Source of the DNA: JADHLJ01 sp038118725
GTDB taxonomy: Bacteria > Pseudomonadota > Alphaproteobacteria > Thalassobaculales > Thalassobaculaceae
Assembly (NCBI GenBank): GCA_038118725.1
Contig: JAYOIK010000028.1
Location: 1 to 53,160, forward strand
Length of the DNA stretch: 53,160 bases
Direction of reading: 5' to 3'
Shown here: piece by piece, positions 16,957 to 24,950 of the stretch
Layout of the letters: the number at the start of each line of letters is the position of its first letter
Position numbering within the stretch: the stretch's first letter is position 1
The notes under the pieces: generated by a model
What the model was told of the DNA's origin: nothing
Seen by the model: only the letters and a program-made list of their open reading frames with translations
Database searches by the model: none
Position numbers and translations under genes: made by a program

Positions 16957-17985
16957 ATGAGCACATTATTCGAGAAGTTACTGCGGGAGCGCGAGGTACT
17001 GTTGGCCGATGGGGCCACCGGCACCAATCTCTTCGCCCTCGGCCTGCCACACGGAGAGGCGCCGGAGCTTTGGAATCTGGAGGAGCCGGGGCAAGTGCGG
17101 GCGCATTACCGTTCGTTCATCGTCGCGGGCTCGGACATTGTGCTGACCAACACCTTCGGTGGCACCGCCAACAGACTGAAGTTGCATGGTCTTGATGACC
17201 GGGTGCATGAGATCAATCGCGTCGCCGCCGCGCTGCTCGGCGAGGAGATCGCGCTTGCCGGACGCGACATCGTGCTGGCCGGCTCGGTCGGTCCGACCGG
17301 AGATCTGTTCGAGCCGCTTGGCCCGCTTACCCATGCCGATGGCGTCGCGGCCTTCGCGGCGCAGATGCAAGGATTGAAGGATGGCGGCGCCGATATCGCC
17401 TGGATCGAGACCATGTCCTCGGAGGATGAGCTTCGCGCCGCCCTGGAGGCCGCGAACCAGGTCGGCCTCAAGGCCTGCTGCACGCTCTCCTTCGATACCA
17501 ATGGGCGCACGATGATGGGGCTGACACCGACGCGGTTGGCGGAGATTGTCGCCGGTCTTGATGAGAAACCCTTGGGCTATGGCGGCAATTGCGGGACCGG
17601 CGCGCCGGATCTGCTTGCCGGATTGCTGAGCCTGCAAGGCAAGACCGGCGACGGCGATATCCTGATCGCCAAGGCCAATTGCGGCATTCCGGAATATATC
17701 GACGGCGCGATCCGCTATAACGGCACCCCCGAACTGATGGCGGACTTCGCCAATCTGGCGCGCGATCTCGGCGCCAGGGTTATCGGCGGCTGCTGTGGCA
17801 CCTCGGCGGAACATGTGCGGGCCATGCGGGAAGCCCTGGACGGCGGCGTCCGTCAGGCCGCTCCCGATCTGGCGGGCATTATCGCCAAGGTCGGCGCGCT
17901 TACCGGCTCCACGGCGGATCTATTCGCGAGTGATGCCGGGCAAGCCGCGGCGCCGAGGCGCGGGCGCCGCCGCGCCGGTGGTTAG
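16957..17985 (+). CDS. bmt: Betaine--homocysteine S-methyltransferase-like enzyme
   Basis: Zinc-dependent methyltransferase making methionine from homocysteine, probably with glycine betaine as donor. It has 342 residues. N-terminal LLADGATGTNLFALGLPHGEAPELWN and SDIVLTNTFGGTANRLKLHG are typical of the Bmt type common in marine Alphaproteobacteria. The zinc ligands are the cysteine of YGGNCGTGAPDLL and the paired cysteines of VIGGCCGTSAEHVRAM. I chose the ATG at 16957 because GGAG precedes it at 7-nt spacing and homologues start there; the frame is open further upstream. The C-terminus is a short basic Ala/Arg-rich tail. The BCCT carrier at the window start could supply betaine. The S-methylmethionine-using relatives cannot be fully excluded. 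Confidence 0.85.
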   Translation: MSTLFEKLLREREVLLADGATGTNLFALGLPHGEAPELWNLEEPGQVRAHYRSFIVAGSDIVLTNTFGGTANRLKLHGLDDRVHEINRVAAALLGEEIALAGRDIVLAGSVGPTGDLFEPLGPLTHADGVAAFAAQMQGLKDGGADIAWIETMSSEDELRAALEAANQVGLKACCTLSFDTNGRTMMGLTPTRLAEIVAGLDEKPLGYGGNCGTGAPDLLAGLLSLQGKTGDGDILIAKANCGIPEYIDGAIRYNGTPELMADFANLARDLGARVIGGCCGTSAEHVRAMREALDGGVRQAAPDLAGIIAKVGALTGSTADLFASDAGQAAAPRRGRRRAGG

Positions 17986-17994
17986 GCGGGCGGG

Positions 17995-18237
17995 CTAAAC
18001 CTCGATATCGATGATCGAGCCGCGCGGCGCGTTGGGGTTGGGGTTTTCCGGAATTTGACCGGCGGCCTGGGGCCGCTCGGCATTACCGGCGCGTCGCCGC
18101 GCGTCATCCTGGGGCGTCTCGCTCAGCAGCTCGGCCTCGGCCGGCCTGCCGCGGTTCTGGACACGCGTGGGATCGACCGCGCCGTCATTGGTTGGCGTCG
18201 GACCCACGAGGCGCTGTTGGTTCAGCGGCACCGGCAA
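17995..18237 (-). CDS. Small hypothetical protein (TTG start, uncertain 5' end)
   Basis: An 80-residue product that I cannot place in a family: polar, proline- and asparagine-rich (ENPNPNAPRGSIIDIEV at the C-terminus), with no membrane segment, probably largely disordered. The TTG at 18237 is the first usable start in the open frame but has no good ribosome-binding site. The frame continues upstream as protein-like sequence (EEDSATIAIDPTGRFPLLPV) to a TAG that lies two codons after an ATG at 18297. A near-consensus promoter on this strand lies at 18373-18402, which supports a real transcript. Convergent with the methyltransferase. Confidence 0.45.
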   Translation of the reverse strand: MPVPLNQQRLVGPTPTNDGAVDPTRVQNRGRPAEAELLSETPQDDARRRAGNAERPQAAGQIPENPNPNAPRGSIIDIEV

Positions 18238-18568
18238 CAGTGGAAATCGGCCTGTCGGGTCGATCGCGATGGTCGCGCTATCCTCTTCCTATACCATGCG
18301 AATCGGCGGAAATCCTAGGTTTGACGCATGAAACCAAGTTCACCGAGATTCAGCAAGCTTCCTAACAATGCATTTATATAAAATTTTAATTAAATATGTC
18401 AACCGCTGAATACAAGAATTGGTTCCAGTATCGTCTCGAGAAAGGACCAAAACCGCCAGGGCATCGCAAGTGTTCGCTCCGGCACCGGACAATTTCCGTC
18501 GGATCAACTAAGAAGATATCGTAATATCAGTACCCTATGGAGACCACGGGAGGCTTGACCGGACGGGT
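18238..18568. other. 331-bp intergenic region, AT-rich centre
   Basis: Contains the possible truncated 5' end of the small gene (18238-18297), the AT-rich promoter patch (18360-18405) and a short dyad GATAT-CGTA-ATATC near 18513-18526. I see no further gene. Confidence 0.6.
18373..18402 (-). promoter_or_regulatory. Near-consensus sigma-70 promoter
   Basis: On the minus strand TTGACA (18402-18397) and TATAAA (18378-18373) are separated by 18 bp of pure A/T (TATATA gives 16 bp). It points at the small gene ending at 17995. It lies in the most AT-rich patch of the window. Confidence 0.55.
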
Positions 18569-18964
18569 TCAGGGACGCCTTGCCACCATGTCGATCTCGA
18601 CAAGCGCGTCCCGCGCCAGCCCGGTCACTCCAATGCAGGTACGCGAGGGCAAGGGATTTGGATCGAAATAACCGCGATAAGTCTCGTTCATCGCGGCGTA
18701 GTCGCGCTTGAACTCGGTCAGATACACCCTGCAATTGACCACGTTCCCGAGTTCCAGGCCTAGCCCGTCGAGCACGATCAGAAGATTATCCATGACCCGC
18801 CGGGTCTGCGCCTCCACCCCCTCGGGCAGCGGCTTGGAATCATCGTCGGGATCGGTCGGCATTTGGCCGGTGATGAACACCCAGCCATCGGCCTCGACCG
18901 CGTGACTGAACGGCGCCACGTGAGTCGGCGCGGCACTGAAATTATGGAAGCTGGGAAGGGACAT
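18569..18964 (-). CDS. RidA family (YjgF/YER057c/UK114) protein
   Basis: A 131-residue RidA-like protein. Archetypal RidA hydrolyses reactive enamine/imine intermediates from PLP enzymes; subfamilies have other substrates. Family pattern: FHNFSAAPTHVAPFSHAVEA, WVFITGQMPTDP, VMDNLLIVLDGLGLELGNVV, CRVYLTEFKRDYAAMNETYRGYF and the C-terminal SRTCIGVTGLARDALVEIDMVA, with the conserved Arg in PSRTCIGV. GGAAAGA precedes the ATG. It starts 24 bp after the radical SAM stop, so the two are almost certainly cotranscribed. Its role is probably to process a product of that enzyme (inference). Confidence 0.9.
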   Translation of the reverse strand: MSLPSFHNFSAAPTHVAPFSHAVEADGWVFITGQMPTDPDDDSKPLPEGVEAQTRRVMDNLLIVLDGLGLELGNVVNCRVYLTEFKRDYAAMNETYRGYFDPNPLPSRTCIGVTGLARDALVEIDMVARRP

Positions 18965-18988
18965 GCGGTGTCTTTCCGTATGTTCCGG

Positions 18989-19939
18989 TCACCCGCCACA
19001 GGACGCGCCGCCGAGGACGCAGAAACGGGCGCAGTGCGGGTGGTTGAGGTGCACGCGGCGCTCGGCCTCGGCCAGGGTGGTTCCGAGCTCGAACTGCTGA
19101 TCATAGGGGAGTAGCGTGCAGGCCACCACGGCGGGCGCCGCCGCGCCCTTGCGTTTGACGACCATGCGCGCCGAGGCGCACATCTGGGCTTCCGGCGAAA
19201 CCGACAGAATGCCCCAGCAAGCCTCGGTGATCTCGGGCACGTCCGCGCTCGCGTCCATTTCCGGAAAGATCACCAGATCGACCGGATCATTGGGATCAAG
19301 TGTGAGGCCGAGGGTCTTGAACATCCGGGCGAAACCGTCTCGCAATTGCGCCTCGGGCTCGCCCGTCAGGTTGCGGCCAGCGATATTGAGGGTGAAATCG
19401 TTCTCCCGAAGCCAGCTCAACCCCTCGATCATCGGCGCCCAGGTTCCGACGCCGCGCTCGGCCTCGTGAACCGCCTGGGTGTAGTGGTCGACCGAGACAC
19501 GCAACACCAGCCGCTCGCCATGAGCTTTTCGGAGCGCCAGCAGCCCGTCGCGCCTGTGCCACATCGGCTTCATGGCGTTGGTCAGGACCAGTACCTGGTG
19601 GCCGCGCGACAGCGTGTCCTCCAGCATGGCCAGCATGTCTGGGTTCATGAACGGCTCGCCACCGGTAAAGCCGATGAGTTTGGTGCCCAGTTCGCCCGTG
19701 TCGATCTCATCGAGATACGCCGCGACTTCCGCGTGGGAGATATAGGCCAACCGATCGTTCCGGGGGGATGACTCGATATAGCAATTGGCGCAGGTCACGT
19801 TGCACAGCGTGCCGGTATTCACCCAGAGCGTTTCAAGCGCCTTCAGATCAACGAAGGCCCTGGGCTCGCCCGCCAGGGTTCGCAACGGGTTTTGAAACTT
19901 CCGTGAATCAAGCCGTCCCGTGTCCTCGGCTACCGACAT
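18989..19939 (-). CDS. Radical SAM protein with Cys-rich C-terminus
   Basis: A 316-residue radical S-adenosylmethionine enzyme. The [4Fe-4S] site is LCNVTCANCYIESSP with C46, C50, C53 (CxxxCxxC); the SAM-binding GGEP is in IGFTGGEPFMNP. The C-terminal tail HPHCARFCVLGGASCGG puts Cys at 303, 307 and 314, with two more upstream (QMCASARM, VACTLLP), consistent with an auxiliary Fe-S cluster. The ATG at 19939 fits the conserved start and has AGGGA upstream. The longer frame to 20272 has poor protein character. Paired with a RidA gene. Reaction unknown; it resembles peptide- or small-molecule-modifying radical SAM enzymes only in general layout. Confidence 0.85.
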   Translation of the reverse strand: MSVAEDTGRLDSRKFQNPLRTLAGEPRAFVDLKALETLWVNTGTLCNVTCANCYIESSPRNDRLAYISHAEVAAYLDEIDTGELGTKLIGFTGGEPFMNPDMLAMLEDTLSRGHQVLVLTNAMKPMWHRRDGLLALRKAHGERLVLRVSVDHYTQAVHEAERGVGTWAPMIEGLSWLRENDFTLNIAGRNLTGEPEAQLRDGFARMFKTLGLTLDPNDPVDLVIFPEMDASADVPEITEACWGILSVSPEAQMCASARMVVKRKGAAAPAVVACTLLPYDQQFELGTTLAEAERRVHLNHPHCARFCVLGGASCGG

Positions 19940-20293
19940 CCTCGATTCCCTGGTCCCTTGGAGCCACCGCACGCGAAAGACGTAGTGCGGTAAACTGTCC
20001 GGGGCAAGAGACAAATCCGATGACCGGCCACGCGGCTTCGGGGATTTTGGCGGAATTGAGCGGTTTTCGATCTGGTGCGCCACCGACTCACGAGATCTTG
20101 AGATCGCCTTGCGGTCCCTTTCCACGCCGCCGGTCGATGATCCTCGACATGATGGCGTGTCCCGAGGGGCGGGTGGTCTTGCAATTCGACGCGCCCGCGA
20201 ATTAGGGTGCGCGGCGATTGCCCGGAACACGGGCGTCGGCGCGCCAAATCCAGTGGACGCGGCCGGCTTCATGGATCACACGGAAAGACCGCG
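19940..20293. other. 354-bp divergent intergenic region
   Basis: Lies between the radical SAM operon (minus) and the TRAP permease (plus). It contains the dyad ACCGCAC (19966-19972) / GTGCGGT (19985-19991) 27 bp before the radical SAM start. A weak plus-strand candidate promoter is TTGCAA with 17-bp spacing to TTAGGG near 20178. No small-permease (dctQ) gene is hidden here. Confidence 0.5.
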
Positions 20294-21637
20294 ATGACCC
20301 TCGGCATAGGCCTGATGATGTTCCCGGCCTTAATGATCTGCATCTTCATCGGAATCCCCGTCGCCTTCTCGCTGTTCGGCGTGGCGCTGTTCTTCGGCCA
20401 CTACCGATTTGACGATCTGCTGGTGCATCAGTTGGTCTCCAAGGTCGATGAAGTCGCCTCGTACTACGTGCTCTCCGCGGTCCCGCTGTTCATTTTCATG
20501 GGCTGCATGATGGAGCGCTCGGGTATCGCCGAGAAGCTGTTCGAGGCGATCCATCTGTTTACCCGAAAACTGCCGGGCGGGCTGGCGATTGGGACCGTAT
20601 TGCTCTGTGTCATCTTCGCCGCCGCCAGCGGTGTGGTCGGGGCCGCCGAGGCGGTGGTCGGCATGCTGGTGATCCCGGTGATGTTGCGCCACCACTACAA
20701 CAAGGAGCTGATTTCCGGGACGATCTGCGCCGGCGGTTCGCTCGGCACCATCATCCCGCCTTCCGTAGTGGTGGTGATCATGAGCCCAATCGCCGGGGTC
20801 GGGGTCGGCAATCTGTTCGTCGGCATCATGCTGCCGGGCCTGCTGCTGGCCGGGCTCTACGTCCTCTATATCGTGATCCGCTGCATTATCTGGCCGAATG
20901 ACGCGCCGGTGCCCGAGGTCGACCCGAGCGAGGAGCCGTCGCTGGCCGACAAGCTGCGGATCATCGCGACATCGCTGGTCCCGCTTTTCGTGCTGATCTT
21001 CTCCGTGCTGGGCACGATCATGCTGGGCTGGGCCACCGCGACGGAGGCCGCCGCCATGGGCGCCGCCGGCACCATCCTGCTGACCATGATGTACCGGACC
21101 TTCAGCATGGCGGTGCTAAAGGAAGCCTTCCTGAAGACGCTTCAGATCACCGCGATGATCCTCACGATCCTGTTGGGCGGGATGATGTTCGCCGGCGTCT
21201 TCGTGGCGCTCGGCGGGATCAGCTCGGTGCGGAACGCCTTCGTCGCTTGGGAACTCGGGCCCTGGGCGACCATGGCGATCATCATGGGCCTCACCTTCAT
21301 CGCCGGCTTCGTGCTGGAATTCATATCCATCATGATCATCATTCTCCCGGTGGCGGCGGCGATCCTGCGCTCAATGGGCGTCGACGATGTCTGGTTCTGC
21401 ATCATGTTTCTGGTGGTGATCCAGACCAGCTACCTGACCCCGCCCATGGCGCCGGCGATCTTCTTCCTGCGCGGCATCAGCCCGCCGGAGATCCGCCTGG
21501 TCGATATGTACAAGGGCGTGGTGCCGTTCATCTTCCTGCACTTCGTCTGCCTCGGCCTGATCCTCGCCTTCCCGGACATCGCCCTGCTGCTACCCCAGGT
21601 TCTGTTCGACTATGTACCCAAGGGGACGCCGTTTTAG
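20294..21637 (+). CDS. TRAP transporter large permease subunit (DctM type), orphan
   Basis: A 447-residue inner-membrane protein with about a dozen hydrophobic helices. Family features: GIPVAFSLFGVALFFGHY, PLFIFMGCMMERSGIAEKLF, ASGVVGAAEAVVGMLVIPVML, GGSLGTIIPPSVVVVIMSPIAGV and QTSYLTPPMAPAIFFLRGISPPEI. It moves organic acids with Na+ coupling together with a small permease (DctQ) and a periplasmic binding protein (DctP). Neither partner is adjacent. Start ATG at 20294; the frame is open upstream but not protein-like. Upstream gene is divergent, downstream gene is a VOC protein 89 bp away, so its ligand may relate to that protein. Confidence 0.92.
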   Translation: MTLGIGLMMFPALMICIFIGIPVAFSLFGVALFFGHYRFDDLLVHQLVSKVDEVASYYVLSAVPLFIFMGCMMERSGIAEKLFEAIHLFTRKLPGGLAIGTVLLCVIFAAASGVVGAAEAVVGMLVIPVMLRHHYNKELISGTICAGGSLGTIIPPSVVVVIMSPIAGVGVGNLFVGIMLPGLLLAGLYVLYIVIRCIIWPNDAPVPEVDPSEEPSLADKLRIIATSLVPLFVLIFSVLGTIMLGWATATEAAAMGAAGTILLTMMYRTFSMAVLKEAFLKTLQITAMILTILLGGMMFAGVFVALGGISSVRNAFVAWELGPWATMAIIMGLTFIAGFVLEFISIMIIILPVAAAILRSMGVDDVWFCIMFLVVIQTSYLTPPMAPAIFFLRGISPPEIRLVDMYKGVVPFIFLHFVCLGLILAFPDIALLLPQVLFDYVPKGTPF

Positions 21638-21726
21638 GATGCCGGCGGGTGGGTGAAATCGCTGGACGCTTGCTGTAGTTTTAGCATCCCGCGACCACGT
21701 CGTTTTCGCGCCGACAGGAGACAGTC

Positions 21727-22575
21727 ATGCCAGAGACGCCGCTTTGGTCCGCCACGTTGAACCATCTCTGTCTTGAAACCGCCGAGCCCGAGCCGATGCG
21801 AGAATTCTATCGCGACGCGCTGGGCATGGTGGAAAGCGAGATCGGCGCGGGTCAGTGGCTGCTCGAGGGCCCCGGGCGTCGCCTGCTCTTGACCACCGGC
21901 GCGACCGGATCGCTGGCCTATAGCGGTTTCGCGGTTTCCAGCGACGAGAAACTGGTGGCCCTGCGCGCGCATGTGGAAAGCGAGGGCGGCGAGACGGTGG
22001 ATTCGCCCTCGCCCCTGCTGCAACAGGGCGCCTTCGCCGTGCGCGACCCAGACGGCAACACCCTTTGCTTCGGCGTGGAGCGCGATGAGAGCGCCGCGAC
22101 CGGCTCGGGCGATACGATCGACGGCAGGCTTCAGCATGTGGTGGTGGCGAGCCCGGACCTCCCGGCGATGATGGACTACTACCAGCGGGTCCTCGGCTTC
22201 CTGCCCTCGGATCATGTGCTGGCCGATGACGGCGCGGTCACCGCCGCCTTCTATCGCTCGGACCCCGAGCATCACAGTTTCGCGGCGTTTCGCGCCGAGG
22301 AGAAAGCCTTCGATCATTGCGCCTACGAGACCCCGTCCTGGAACCATATCCGTGACTGGGCCGACCATCTGGCGACATTCGACATTCCGATCTGGTGGGG
22401 GCCGGGCCGCCATGGCGCCGGCAACAACCTGTTCTTCATGGTCCTCGATCCAGACGGCAACAAGGTCGAATTCTCCGCCGAGTTGGAGCATATGGACAAC
22501 GACCATCCGGTCCGTCACTGGCCGCATGACCGCCGCACCCTCAATCTCTGGGGCAATGCCTGGATGCGGAGCTAG
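21727..22575 (+). CDS. VOC family protein, two-domain extradiol dioxygenase-like
   Basis: A 282-residue vicinal-oxygen-chelate protein with two fused domains, like type I extradiol dioxygenases (catechol ring cleavage). Metal ligands expected of that class are visible in the second domain: His in RLQHVVVASPD, His in FDHCAYETPSW and Glu in NKVEFSAELE. The N-terminal domain (LNHLCLETAEPEPMREFYRD) is the structural half. ACAGGAGACA precedes the ATG. Downstream of the orphan TRAP permease. Substrate not predictable. Confidence 0.85.
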   Translation: MPETPLWSATLNHLCLETAEPEPMREFYRDALGMVESEIGAGQWLLEGPGRRLLLTTGATGSLAYSGFAVSSDEKLVALRAHVESEGGETVDSPSPLLQQGAFAVRDPDGNTLCFGVERDESAATGSGDTIDGRLQHVVVASPDLPAMMDYYQRVLGFLPSDHVLADDGAVTAAFYRSDPEHHSFAAFRAEEKAFDHCAYETPSWNHIRDWADHLATFDIPIWWGPGRHGAGNNLFFMVLDPDGNKVEFSAELEHMDNDHPVRHWPHDRRTLNLWGNAWMRS

Positions 22576-22686
22576 AATCGCTTCGTCGCGCCGGGTCGAT
22601 TTGCCCGGTCGATTTATCTGTGCGGGATGGCGCTTCCGCGATAAGCATTGATATCACCCGCCGTTTTTCAGCCGGAAAGCCGTCCC

Positions 22687-23577
22687 TTGTCCGATATCGC
22701 TCCCTCAGCGACGTTGTTACCGATTGTTTTCGCGCTGGCCGCGGCGTTCTTGTTCGCGCTCGGCGCCCAGTTCCAAAGCGTCGGGCTCACGCATGTGGAT
22801 TCCCGGAGCGGCGCGGCGATCACCATCAGCACCTCGGCGATGCTCTACATCCTGGCGGCGCCGATCTTTCTCGATATTGACAACCTGCTACATCCAGCGG
22901 TCTTGATCTTCGCGGCGGTCGGGCTGTTCCGCCCCGCGCTTTCGGCGAATCTCGCCTTGGCGGGAATGCGTCATCTGGGACCGACCCTGTGCTCGACCCT
23001 GACCTCGACCGCTCCCTTCTTCGCCGCCGCGCTCGGAATCTTCTGGCTCGGCGAAGTGTTGACCTGGCATGTCGCGGTCGGCACCTCGGCGATTGTCGGC
23101 GCGATCATGCTGCTCGGAACCAACCGAGGCGGTGTCGCGGCGAGTTGGCCGTTATGGGCGCTGGCCCTGCCGATCGGCGCGGCGGCGATCCGCTCGGGCG
23201 GGCATGTGCTTACCAAGGTCGGGCTCGAGTCGGTGCCGGACATCTATCTCGCGGGGCTGGTCGGGTTTGTCGTCTCGGCACTCGTTACGTTGTGCATTCA
23301 CAAGGCCAGGCGCGGGGCGCCACCGATTCCCTGGACCAGCCCGTCGGCCCGTTGGTTCATGGCGGCCAGCTGTTGCTTCAGCCTCGCGGTGGTCGCGTTG
23401 AACAGCGCGCTGAGCACGGGCCAGGTGATCCAGGTTATCCCCGTGGTCTCGGCCTCGCCGATCTTCACCTTGGCCTTGAGCGTGCTGGTGTTCCGTCACG
23501 AGAGGATCACCGGGCGGGTCGTCGCGGCGGTCTTCATCGTCGTGCCGGCGGTCGCGCTGATCGCGCTGGCGGGCTGA
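22687..23577 (+). CDS. EamA/DMT superfamily transporter (second)
   Basis: A ten-helix inner-membrane transporter, 296 residues from the TTG at 22687 (GGAAAG 7 nt upstream). An earlier TTG at 22648 is possible, and no in-frame ATG is available. First repeat about residues 9-135 (VFALAAAFLFALGAQFQSVG and FWLGEVLTWHVAVGTSAIVG), second about 145-295 (WALALPIGAAAIRSGGHVLTKVG and ALALIALAG). The GEVL segment is the family hallmark. It is unlike the first EamA protein in this window, so not a recent duplication. Substrate unknown. Confidence 0.85.
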   Translation: MSDIAPSATLLPIVFALAAAFLFALGAQFQSVGLTHVDSRSGAAITISTSAMLYILAAPIFLDIDNLLHPAVLIFAAVGLFRPALSANLALAGMRHLGPTLCSTLTSTAPFFAAALGIFWLGEVLTWHVAVGTSAIVGAIMLLGTNRGGVAASWPLWALALPIGAAAIRSGGHVLTKVGLESVPDIYLAGLVGFVVSALVTLCIHKARRGAPPIPWTSPSARWFMAASCCFSLAVVALNSALSTGQVIQVIPVVSASPIFTLALSVLVFRHERITGRVVAAVFIVVPAVALIALAG

Positions 23578-23703
23578 AAACACCGCTCCAGGCAACGCGG
23601 CTGCTTCGCATGGGTCTGATTTGGAACAGAAACGTGCCGCTCGCGCGCAAGGTTTTCCCGGCTGGCCGGCCTAGACTCGGCCCCTCTTGGCGAGGAGGTG
23701 GAT

Positions 23704-24915
23704 ATGGCGGCGGATATCGACGGCGCGACCGCGGAGGGTGTCCCCCTTACACCGGACTTTGAGCGTTATCCCATGCAACCGGGCGTGCGAGACGCGGCGG
23801 TCGAGGCCGCCGGAAAGATCCTGCATGTGACCTGGACCGACGGCCACGAGGCCCGGTTTCACGCGATTTGGCTGCGCGACAACGCCCCGGATTCGGAGAA
23901 CTTGAACCCCGAAACCCGCGAGGTGCTGGCGGATGTCACCGCGATTCCCATCGACATCGCCATCCTAGCCGCCGAGGTCTACGGCGGCGGCGCGCTTTCG
24001 GTTACTTGGAACGAGGCTCGCCCGGTCAGCCGGTTTCATCCCGGCTGGTTGCGACGGCATGACTATTCCAACCCGCCGGAGATATTGGATCCCCAGGATA
24101 TGGCGCCGGTGCTCTGGGACGGCGGGACTTTTCCCGAACCGCCGAGTTTCGACGGCGCGGCGATCCTGGAAGATGACGAGGTGCTGGCCGAGTGGCTCAC
24201 CGCCGTCGCGCGTTACGGGGTCGCGCGCTTGACCGCTGTCGCGCCAGAGGAGGGCATGGTCGGACGTGTGGTGGAGCGGATCGGCCCGGTGCGCCCGACC
24301 ACCTTCGGCCGGTTGTTCCACGTCAAGGTGAACCCCGGGTCTGGGCCCGGGTCCAATGCCTATACGACGCTCGGCCTGTCACCACATACGGACCTTCCGA
24401 CCCGCGAGTATCAGCCGGGATTGCAGTTTCTGCATTGTCTGGCCAATTCGGCGAGCGGCGGCGCCGGCGTGATGGTTGACGGCTACGCGGTGGCCGAGGC
24501 GATCCGGAAGGCTGATCCCGCCGCCTATCGCACCCTGACAACGGTGGCTCTGCCGCACAGCAACCGGGCGGAAGACAGCGACTATCGCTGGCGCTCGCCG
24601 GTTTTTCGCCTGAATGACCGGGGCGCGGTGCACGAGGTCCGGGCCGGCGCCTGGGTCCGCGCGCCCTTGGACCTGCCCTTCGACCAGGTCGAGGAGGCCT
24701 ATCACGCGCTTCGGGTGTTTTTCGCCACGGCGCGGGAGTCGCGCTACGCCGCGCGGGTCATCTATCGCCCGGGCGATCTGATCGCCATGGATAATCGCCG
24801 CCTCTTGCATGGCCGCGATGCTTATGATCAGGGCGCCGGGGAACGATGGCTGCAAGGCTGTTACGGCGAACGCGAGGAACTGTACTCACGATTGAGGGTA
24901 CTCGCGCGACGATAA
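23704..24915 (+). CDS. Gamma-butyrobetaine hydroxylase-like 2-oxoglutarate dioxygenase (TauD/TfdA superfamily)
   Basis: Fe(II)/2-oxoglutarate oxygenase of about 403 residues. The N-terminal DUF971-like domain (TWTDGHEARFHAIWLRDNAP) is the one found in gamma-butyrobetaine and trimethyllysine hydroxylases. The catalytic core has the HxD pair in LSPHTDLPTREYQPGLQFLH, the distal His in RRLLHGRDAYD and the co-substrate Arg in GERWLQGCY. GAGGAGG (23692-23698) precedes the ATG at 23704; a GTG at 23698 is also in frame. The family hydroxylates gamma-butyrobetaine to carnitine, but some bacterial members act on other substrates. A -10-like TAGACT lies at 23672. Confidence 0.88.
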   Translation: MAADIDGATAEGVPLTPDFERYPMQPGVRDAAVEAAGKILHVTWTDGHEARFHAIWLRDNAPDSENLNPETREVLADVTAIPIDIAILAAEVYGGGALSVTWNEARPVSRFHPGWLRRHDYSNPPEILDPQDMAPVLWDGGTFPEPPSFDGAAILEDDEVLAEWLTAVARYGVARLTAVAPEEGMVGRVVERIGPVRPTTFGRLFHVKVNPGSGPGSNAYTTLGLSPHTDLPTREYQPGLQFLHCLANSASGGAGVMVDGYAVAEAIRKADPAAYRTLTTVALPHSNRAEDSDYRWRSPVFRLNDRGAVHEVRAGAWVRAPLDLPFDQVEEAYHALRVFFATARESRYAARVIYRPGDLIAMDNRRLLHGRDAYDQGAGERWLQGCYGEREELYSRLRVLARR

Positions 24916-24950
24916 GGTCGCCGGGTTCGCTCAAGGGCGGTCAGGCCCCG

